The translations under genes and the position numbers were made by a program. The notes beneath the pieces were generated by a model. The model saw only the letters and a program-made list of their open reading frames with translations. It did no database searches and was not told the DNA's origin. A DNA stretch of 64,000 nt from Shewanella corallii (lineage in GTDB: Bacteria; Pseudomonadota; Gammaproteobacteria; Enterobacterales; Shewanellaceae). The stretch's first letter is position 1; each line of letters opens with the position of its first letter. The stretch lies in contig NZ_JAKIKT010000001.1 of the NCBI RefSeq assembly GCF_023349125.1, positions 930,001 through 994,000 on the forward strand, given 5' to 3'. Shown in pieces: positions 57,109 to 64,000 of the stretch.

Positions 57109-57134
57109 AAAGGAGACCTGAGGTCTCCTTTTTG
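57109..57134 (+). terminator. Rho-independent terminator after tdk
   Basis: A perfect 10-bp stem (57109-57118 with 57122-57131, loop TGA) is followed by TTTGTTT. Confidence 0.9.
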
Positions 57135-57668
57135 TTTACTGACAATTAGGTGAAGCCTTGCATCTACTATTGATGGGGAGACGGCGGATGTGCGCGGGCC
57201 CGCAGATATCCCGTTATCAATGAACAGTCGAGAGATTAACCCAACACATCTAGCTGGGCATATTTGAACTGAAAGACACTGCTCAGGTGTCAGCGAATCG
57301 ACTGGATATTTCGGTACATTCCACATATCCCTATCTTCAGGAGTTGAAAGCCTGCCTGTATCATTGGGTTCAAAAAGTTTCATTTAAACTGCATGTTAGC
57401 GTTGAACGCTGCAAAAGCTTGCCTCTATTCTGAGCAAGGTTTTTCTCTAACCGCTTGAATTAATCTCTTATTTGAACAGGAGGCTGGAGTCTGTCCCTGC
57501 GCAGAGTCGGCTACCTGCTCTCTGAAGATGACAACTGCTTGGGATTCAAACGGTTGACCTTGCCAGTCTGAGTGATTAGCTTGTTTGCCTTTGTTTAGCG
57601 TTTTATTTCAGTATATGACGGCTGCTTGGTGATAACTGCTGGAGGCAAGGTGTCATTGGAGGGGAGTT
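57135..57668. other. Intergenic region before the LuxR-type gene, no supported gene
   Basis: The 534 bases lack a convincing gene. A 99-codon frame on the minus strand (57084-57383) has no ribosome site and reads through the tdk terminator. A terminator-like hairpin (CTTGC with GCAAG, then TTTTT) lies at about 57418-57448. A small RNA before that hairpin is possible but no promoter was identified. The LuxR-type gene's promoter should be in the second half. Confidence 0.5.
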
Positions 57669-58625
57669 ATGGAACTGACGGCGTCAGAACATTTCATTAA
57701 AGAACTCTATTGCCGTGCCGGAGAGTCTGAGCCAACAGCTTTTCGTGACTGGGCCCTGGCGGAATTTGCCCGGGTCTGTGATGCTGACGCCGGATTGTGG
57801 GGAACCGGTAGCTATGAAACCTATGAGTTCCATTGTTGCCATGTTTTTGGGCTGGATGAAGACTATGGTGCCAAGCTCAGAAACAGCCTGATATACAACC
57901 CGATGGCGAAAATGGTGATGAAGAAACTGAACACCAGTATCGTCATGAGTGAGCTACTGTCTGATGATGAGTTCTTTGCTTCTGAGCTCTATCAGTTGTT
58001 GTTTAAGCCCTATAACATCAGCCGCATTATTGCGACGGCTTATAAAGAAAAAGCCAGCGAGTTGTATTCACTGGTCAGTTTATACCGCTTTGATCCAGAG
58101 CGGGATTTCACAGAAGCTGAAAGGCAACTGATTAACAGGTTGATTCAACATCTGGTGTTCGCCGGTGATCATAATTATAAATTGAGCTTACCGTCTCAGG
58201 GAGACGCAGGGGCCTTTGCGATCTGTGATTATTATGGTTTTTATCGTCACGTCTCTGACGGGTTTCGACGGTTTCTGGATGCTCTTGGGACTGAGCTCAG
58301 TATTACTGACGAGAACTACTTTCCTTTTCAGATCCGCGGTGATGAGGACATTAAGTCAGACTCAGTGGTATTCAGGGTTAGTCAGGTTGATCGACTGTAC
58401 AAGATTGAAGCCCGCGTCCCGGGACCTCTGGATAAGCTGACCGCCAGAGAGCTGGAAATTGCCTCCTGGTTGGAGAAGGGGATGACCTTTAAACAAGCTG
58501 CCAAAGCGCTGCAACTGTCTCCATCCACTGTCTCCAATCATCTGTATCGTATTTATCAGAAACTGGGGATCTCCAGCCGCAGTGAGCTAATTGCCTTACT
58601 GAACGCCAATGACAGTAAATCCTGA
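57669..58625 (+). CDS. LuxR-family transcriptional regulator
   Basis: The 318-residue protein has an N-terminal sensory region of about 240 residues (GAF- or autoinducer-like, no clear membrane helix) and a C-terminal LuxR helix-turn-helix (LTARELEIASWLEKGMTFKQ, then LQLSPSTVSNHLYRIYQKLG). The opening helix is preceded by a PGPLDKLTARE linker. A GGAGGGGAG ribosome site lies before the ATG. It converges on the neutral ceramidase gene, 45 bases apart, and may control it. The signal is unknown; no synthase gene is nearby. Confidence 0.88.
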   Translation: MELTASEHFIKELYCRAGESEPTAFRDWALAEFARVCDADAGLWGTGSYETYEFHCCHVFGLDEDYGAKLRNSLIYNPMAKMVMKKLNTSIVMSELLSDDEFFASELYQLLFKPYNISRIIATAYKEKASELYSLVSLYRFDPERDFTEAERQLINRLIQHLVFAGDHNYKLSLPSQGDAGAFAICDYYGFYRHVSDGFRRFLDALGTELSITDENYFPFQIRGDEDIKSDSVVFRVSQVDRLYKIEARVPGPLDKLTARELEIASWLEKGMTFKQAAKALQLSPSTVSNHLYRIYQKLGISSRSELIALLNANDSKS

Positions 58626-58641
58626 ATGATGACTGGGAAGG

Positions 58642-58665
58642 CAGGGACACCTGATGGTGCCCCTG
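58642..58665. terminator. Hairpin between the convergent LuxR-type and ceramidase genes
   Basis: CAGGGACACC pairs with GGTGCCCCTG apart from one mismatch, loop TGAT. There is no U-run, so termination is uncertain. Confidence 0.4.
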
Positions 58666-58670
58666 AGTGC

Positions 58671-59555
58671 TCAGTGGATAATAATGTTGAAGGTCTCCCA
58701 GGCCTGCATATGATGGCTGCCAGCGCTCACCTTTTTCGGGCCATTAGCGTCGGCCATCATATATTTCCCATGGGTACTTTGTAGCGAGATACTGTCACCA
58801 TACTGTAGGCAGCCGCTGCGAGTGTGGTTGTGCAGGGTGAACTTTTCCCACTCAGCCAGTCGTTTTCCATCGGCCAGCAGATCCCCCTGACTGCGGGCGC
58901 TGAAGAAATGCCCTTTGTCAGTGCGCAAACTGATGCGGTCACCGCTGCGAACACAGTTTGACAGGTTGTCCGGCTCCAGAGTTCGCAACTGGAATCGCTC
59001 CCACTTCAACATATGCCCCTGGTTGGCAAACACAGGGCCCCCGCCGGCCTGATCTGCCGAGACATAGGTGCCATGGCTGCTGAGCAGGGAGATCTGAGAG
59101 TGTTTCAGTTTTTCTTCTATCAGCGTCAGCCCAAAGGTTTCCCAGGCGTTGATCGCGCCCCACTTGGCAACCGCCTGACCCGTGGGTTCAGCTGCGACAA
59201 ATTTCTGGCTGGAGGGATGATACAGGGCGATGGCGTCTGTGCTCTGCCAGCAACCGGCGGGGTTTGACAGGTTAACCAGCCTGAACTGCTCCCAGGCTCT
59301 GAAGTGTGGCCGATTAGCATCTAGATCGCCGTTGCCTGGGGCGCTGATATAGTGGCCGTTGCCGGTTCTCAGACCGATCAAATCACCGTGGCGGATACAT
59401 TGGTTTGCCTGCGTGACAGAGAATGCTTCCTCGAATCTGACCACGCCAAAGATCTCCCAGCTGTCAATGGCCTGGCCATTAGCGTCCAGCCCCTGACCGC
59501 CATTATTGACCGCCGACAAATACTGACCGTGGCTACTGCTGAGGGCAACCTGATT
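58671..59555 (-). repeat. Six fascin-like beta-trefoil repeats in the ceramidase C-terminus
   Basis: Residues 680-973 repeat a unit of about 40 residues. Each has an I-x-L-x-S/T-x-x-G-x-Y/F-hydrophobic-S/A core and ends with a W-E-x-F box (near 712, 767, 817, 864, 915 and 965). Six such units would fold as two beta-trefoils, as in fascin-type domains. A carbohydrate- or surface-binding role is inferred. Confidence 0.75.
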
Positions 59556-61592
59556 CCTCACGTTGGCGACGAAGAAATCTTTTGAGTAGCCTTCATAATA
59601 GTGTTGCATCACCGCGTCCCGCCAATGACCTTTATGGACAATCCGATACATGCCTGTGGGAGTTTGATTGTCCGGCGTCCACTTCACCTCGGCGAAGGAA
59701 CACTGGACGCACAGAGGATTGGGATCCTTGTACCAGACAAAGGTTGTGTCTATATCATTATCTGTGCGGTAGGTTTGCCACTCCCCGTTATGCCAGCGTT
59801 GTACCTCCAGAAAGGAGTTTTGGGTCATATAGTGATTGTTGGGGGTACCGGCACGGAATTTGACCCAGACTTCATCATTGACCAGATAGCCATCATTGGC
59901 ATCCTGATGAACCTGGCCGAAGTGCTCGAAGGGCGGCAGCAGATCCACCAAAGGCGGTGTGACCAGCAGGCGTTGATGCAGGGACAAATCCGGTGGCGTC
60001 GGTCCGGCATTGACTCGTCTGCCACTGACCAGCGCATCGGCAAGTTCGCTGTATATCTGCATGTAGGCAGAGGCCGTATTGGGGCCAAAAATAGTATGGG
60101 CACCTTCGTATCTCTGCGCCTGATACTCCTCTGGCGTAGTGATGTAACCATGGTAGGCATTAGCCAGCCCGGCGATGACGACATGCTCAACCCCTATGCT
60201 GCTGAGTTGGTCCAGCAACTGACTCTCCAGCCGCCTGCCTGCCATGGTACTCATTTCACCGGCGACCGACACAATGGCCAGCTCACCAAGGGTGAACAGC
60301 TGGAACGGAATATAAGAGGTATAGAGATCTCCAAGGTGGGTGTTGTTGGCGACAAACCCAGGTTTGGGATACTGACAAATTTTCCGGCTGATCTGACGAA
60401 AGCTGATGGGGGCAAACCAGTGTAGTCCCGGTAGTGCAAATCCGACCGAGGTCGCCAGACTCATGCCTTCCCAGGTGCCGAGTGTTGCCGCATAGCCGTC
60501 ATGCCATGAGCCCGCCAGAAAGGACAGGCCAAACTCTCCTTCACAGATGCGTGCCGCCTGCTGTTCGTAACCAAACTCCTCGGTGACTGAGTATTCGGGC
60601 AGATAGACATACTGGTGCCGAATCTGCAATTCATTACTGAGTGTGACGTTGGCATCCCGGTAGAGCTGTTGGGCTTTTTCAAACTGTTTGGTTGCCGACA
60701 ACAGGGCGCTTTCGGCTTCGGTATAGCGACAACCATTGCGTTGTCCGCAGTAATTGGGGGAGATATCCCCCAGAGTACTATTGGCAAAGGCAGCCACAAA
60801 GGTCGAATCTTGCTGGTAGTTGCTGCCTTTACTCTTTTCAAAGAGTTGGCTGGCAATACCTTTATTGTCACCACTTATCTGCTGCTGGTGTTTGCCAAAA
60901 GAGGTGTTATGTACGCCAAACCAGTTGATACTTCCTATCTCTTCACCACCGTCGCTGACCAGTTTCAGCAAGGTCATGTTCTCATTCACCCGACTGTTGC
61001 CATATTGCCCCCTGTCCGGATTCAGGTCATAAGCACCGGGATTACGGTTGACTGCGGTATCAGCCAACTCGCCTTTGTTAAAATAGATTTCTCCCGGCTC
61101 ACGGGTTTCGATGGCGCGTTTAATCGACTGGAAAATGCCTTCCACAATGGCATCATAATGCGGCTTGTCATATCCCAATGTGCCCGCATTGAGCAGAATA
61201 TAGTGGTCGAATCCGCCTGGGCCGGTATGGGTGTGGGTAGCGGTGAGCATCACGTTGGCATCATTGAATCGCTCACCATAGGTACGATTGAGCTTTTTCA
61301 TCACTCCCTGCTTCACGCCCTGAGGCATATTATGCAGATCGGCCGAAACGAAGATCACCATTTCACCGTTGGCGGATGACTCTATAGCGTAGGCCCTAGA
61401 CCAGAGCCGGGTGTGAATACCCCTGACTTTTTGGGACAGCTCGCCATAGCCCAGCATGGTGGTATCACCCGCCGGGCCGGTAATGTCGTATATGCCGCTG
61501 CCCAACTGCCAGTTACCGGCATAGCCGCTGAGGCTGGCGGACATCAGGCCTGCCGTCAGCAGGGTACGGGTGAGTCTCTTTAGGTCCTTCAT
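58671..61592 (-). CDS. Secreted neutral ceramidase with C-terminal fascin-like repeats
   Basis: Neutral ceramidases split ceramide into sphingosine and a fatty acid. The 973-residue precursor has a signal peptide (cut after LSGYA). The zinc motif THTHTGPGG lies near residues 119-127 (His120, His122). NSTLGDISPN holds the likely nucleophile Ser278. GLANAYHGYITTPEEYQAQR and GEMSTMAGRRL are family signatures. After about residue 680 come six repeats of some 40 residues. I chose ATG at 61592 because AGGGAG precedes it. Bacteria rarely make ceramide, so the substrate is probably host or environmental. Confidence 0.94.
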   Translation of the reverse strand: MKDLKRLTRTLLTAGLMSASLSGYAGNWQLGSGIYDITGPAGDTTMLGYGELSQKVRGIHTRLWSRAYAIESSANGEMVIFVSADLHNMPQGVKQGVMKKLNRTYGERFNDANVMLTATHTHTGPGGFDHYILLNAGTLGYDKPHYDAIVEGIFQSIKRAIETREPGEIYFNKGELADTAVNRNPGAYDLNPDRGQYGNSRVNENMTLLKLVSDGGEEIGSINWFGVHNTSFGKHQQQISGDNKGIASQLFEKSKGSNYQQDSTFVAAFANSTLGDISPNYCGQRNGCRYTEAESALLSATKQFEKAQQLYRDANVTLSNELQIRHQYVYLPEYSVTEEFGYEQQAARICEGEFGLSFLAGSWHDGYAATLGTWEGMSLATSVGFALPGLHWFAPISFRQISRKICQYPKPGFVANNTHLGDLYTSYIPFQLFTLGELAIVSVAGEMSTMAGRRLESQLLDQLSSIGVEHVVIAGLANAYHGYITTPEEYQAQRYEGAHTIFGPNTASAYMQIYSELADALVSGRRVNAGPTPPDLSLHQRLLVTPPLVDLLPPFEHFGQVHQDANDGYLVNDEVWVKFRAGTPNNHYMTQNSFLEVQRWHNGEWQTYRTDNDIDTTFVWYKDPNPLCVQCSFAEVKWTPDNQTPTGMYRIVHKGHWRDAVMQHYYEGYSKDFFVANVRNQVALSSSHGQYLSAVNNGGQGLDANGQAIDSWEIFGVVRFEEAFSVTQANQCIRHGDLIGLRTGNGHYISAPGNGDLDANRPHFRAWEQFRLVNLSNPAGCWQSTDAIALYHPSSQKFVAAEPTGQAVAKWGAINAWETFGLTLIEEKLKHSQISLLSSHGTYVSADQAGGGPVFANQGHMLKWERFQLRTLEPDNLSNCVRSGDRISLRTDKGHFFSARSQGDLLADGKRLAEWEKFTLHNHTRSGCLQYGDSISLQSTHGKYMMADANGPKKVSAGSHHMQAWETFNIIIH

Positions 61593-61762
61593 AATTTTTC
61601 TCCCTGGAAGCCCATGGTTCATTGAAGTAATGGGTATAGCAGGCTAACTGGCGAGGGAGATATGGTAAAAATGGCCTACTGATCTTAGTGGGCTGATATT
61701 AATAGCATTTATATTGACTACAGAAATCAGGGGGCACGGGGAAAGGCCCCCAAGAGTGAGCT

Positions 61763-63100
61763 TCAGAGCACTTTAGTCACGGTGGATTGCAGCTCTCCCT
61801 GCTTCAACCGGGTGCGCACTGTATCGCCAACTTTGACGCTGGCGGTATGGTCCAGCACCTGTCCTTCGGCATCTGAGGTGATACTGTAACCCCGGCTCAG
61901 GGTGGCCAGCGGGCTGACACTCTCCAGCAGGTGAGCACCATTACTCACTCTGCGTTCGGCCTCTTTGAGCCTTTCAGCCATGGCTTGCTGCAGATCATTA
62001 CTGAGATAACTCAGCCTGTTGCTTTCCAGTTGCAGCCTGTGACTGGGTGACTGATTAGCCAATCTGCCGGCCAGAGACTGCTGTTTCATTGCCATGCCAT
62101 TGAGTTTGGTTTGCATAGCGGATTGCAGTCTGAGCTGCATCTCATCGAAGCGTTGTGCCAGTTGCTGCAGGGTGCGCACCGGATCTTGCTGTGCCAGTCT
62201 GTGCTCCACCAGGCTCTGGCGTCGTTGCGCTTTTAACAGATAGTGGTTCCAGCCGCTCTCCAGCCGGCTGTATGCCACCGCCAGTTTTTGCAGCTTGTTG
62301 CCCTTGTCTTTGGACAACAGCTCAGCCCCGGCAGAAGGCGTCGGGGCTCGCACGTCTGCCACATAATCGGCAATGGTGGTATCCACCTCGTGACCTACAG
62401 CGCTGACTACAGGCAGGGCAGAGTTATAGATGGCGTGAGCCAGATTATCTGAGTTAAAGCACCAGAGATCTTCCAGAGAACCACCGCCACGGGTTAGCAG
62501 CAGCACATCCACTTCCAGTCTGCGGTTGGCCATATCCAGGGCGTTAATAATCGTTTGGGTTGCCGCTTCCCCCTGCACCTGAGCCGGATAAATCACCACT
62601 TCAATGGATGGATCACGACGCTCAAGTACATGCAGCACATCACGAATGGCTGCGCCAGTGGGGGAGGTGATCACCCCAATACGCTGAATATTCTCCGGTA
62701 GTGGCCGCTTGGTGTCCTGGGTAAACAGCCCCTGAGCAGCCAACTGCATTTTCAGCGCTTCATATTGCTGAGCCAGCATGCCGTCACCGGCGGGCAGCAT
62801 GGACTCGATGATCAGCTGATAGTCGCCTCTGGGTTCATACACACTGATGGCAGCACGCACCAATACCTGCTGGCCATTGGCAGGGCGAAATGTGACGCTC
62901 TGGTTACGCCCCTTGAACATGGCGCAACGAATTTGTGAATGGCTGTCTTTCAGTGTCAGGTACCAGTGACCTGAACCCGGCGCAGCAAAGTTGGAAATTT
63001 CACCACTGAGCCAGATCTTACCCAGCTCACCTTCCAACAGTTTTCTCACCTCACCGTTAAGACGGGAGACAGTATAAATATTATTTTTAGGGACTTGCAT
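61763..63100 (-). CDS. xseA: Exodeoxyribonuclease VII large subunit
   Basis: XseA with XseB degrades single-stranded DNA into oligonucleotides. The 445-residue protein has the N-terminal OB-fold ([40 protein letters not shown]). The catalytic core has [31 protein letters not shown], and [20 protein letters not shown], followed by a long coiled coil and a C-terminal segment with LSRGYSI. Divergent arrangement with guaB is the same as in E. coli. The 120-base gap holds both promoters. Confidence 0.97.
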   Translation of the reverse strand: MQVPKNNIYTVSRLNGEVRKLLEGELGKIWLSGEISNFAAPGSGHWYLTLKDSHSQIRCAMFKGRNQSVTFRPANGQQVLVRAAISVYEPRGDYQLIIESMLPAGDGMLAQQYEALKMQLAAQGLFTQDTKRPLPENIQRIGVITSPTGAAIRDVLHVLERRDPSIEVVIYPAQVQGEAATQTIINALDMANRRLEVDVLLLTRGGGSLEDLWCFNSDNLAHAIYNSALPVVSAVGHEVDTTIADYVADVRAPTPSAGAELLSKDKGNKLQKLAVAYSRLESGWNHYLLKAQRRQSLVEHRLAQQDPVRTLQQLAQRFDEMQLRLQSAMQTKLNGMAMKQQSLAGRLANQSPSHRLQLESNRLSYLSNDLQQAMAERLKEAERRVSNGAHLLESVSPLATLSRGYSITSDAEGQVLDHTASVKVGDTVRTRLKQGELQSTVTKVL

Positions 63101-63140
63101 GGCCTTTCCCGCTAAAACATCCGATTTTTACAATTTTCCA

Positions 63141-64000
<860 letters not shown>

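Noticed and set aside
57084-57383. 99-codon frame on the minus strand (57084-57383)
   Set aside because: It has no ribosome site, reads through the tdk terminator and into the end of tdk, and resembles no family I recognise.
57361-57415. Integron attC-like sequence (GTTAGCGTTGAACGC near 57390)
   Set aside because: Only short core-like words are present; no full attC fold, cassette array or integrase is visible.

Overview
The window looks like chromosomal core DNA of a gammaproteobacterium of the Alteromonadales, most likely Shewanella or a close relative. The main reasons are the long block dapD-glnD-map / rpsB-tsf-pyrH-frr-uppS-cdsA-dxr-rseP-bamA-skp-lpxD-fabZ-lpxA-lpxB-rnhB-dnaE-tilS, tandem CsrB-type RNAs beside yqcC-truC-yqcA, small families such as DUF3301, DUF3549 and DUF2076, and an azurin. 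The genus is inferred from gene order and protein recall; no search was run. I saw no rRNA, tRNA, CRISPR array, insertion sequence or prophage.

Layout. Positions 1-1117 hold two tandem CsrB-family regulatory RNAs (the first cut by the window edge), with a GacA/UvrY-like box about 180 bases upstream of the second. Positions 1138-4512 hold DUF3301/DUF3549 (minus) and yqcC-truC-yqcA (plus), with a possible 56-codon gene antisense to the truC end. Positions 4613-6376 encode an HD-GYP protein. Positions 6431-10755 (minus) are dapD, glnD and map. Positions 10902-30852 (plus) are the translation, isoprenoid, phospholipid, outer-membrane and lipid A block, ending in dnaE-tilS with no accA between them.

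Positions 30855-42101 are more variable. They hold a diguanylate cyclase, a Kef/CPA2 antiporter, a TetR regulator divergent from a three-gene envelope operon (beta-barrel, D15 barrel, DUF4056), an HxlR regulator divergent from mdaB and a peroxiredoxin, a patatin lipase, an azurin under a near-perfect Fur box, and a DUF2076 protein. Positions 42347-52150 (all minus) carry an FKBP isomerase, proS, a hexapeptide acyltransferase, a YbiI zinc-finger protein, trmO, rcsF, two amidohydrolase-like exported proteins and an H-NS protein.

Positions 52643-57087 (plus) carry etfBA behind a LiuR-like site, a lysine riboswitch in front of an NhaC/LysW transporter, and tdk. Positions 57669-61592 hold a LuxR-type regulator facing a secreted neutral ceramidase with a six-repeat fascin-like C-terminus. 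The window ends with divergent xseA and guaB; guaB is cut at position 64000.

The most interesting points are the tandem CsrB RNAs with their GacA-like box, the ceramidase-fascin fusion beside its regulator, the lysine riboswitch on an NhaC-family gene, the Fur box on azurin, and the uncharacterised TetR/beta-barrel/D15/DUF4056 operon.
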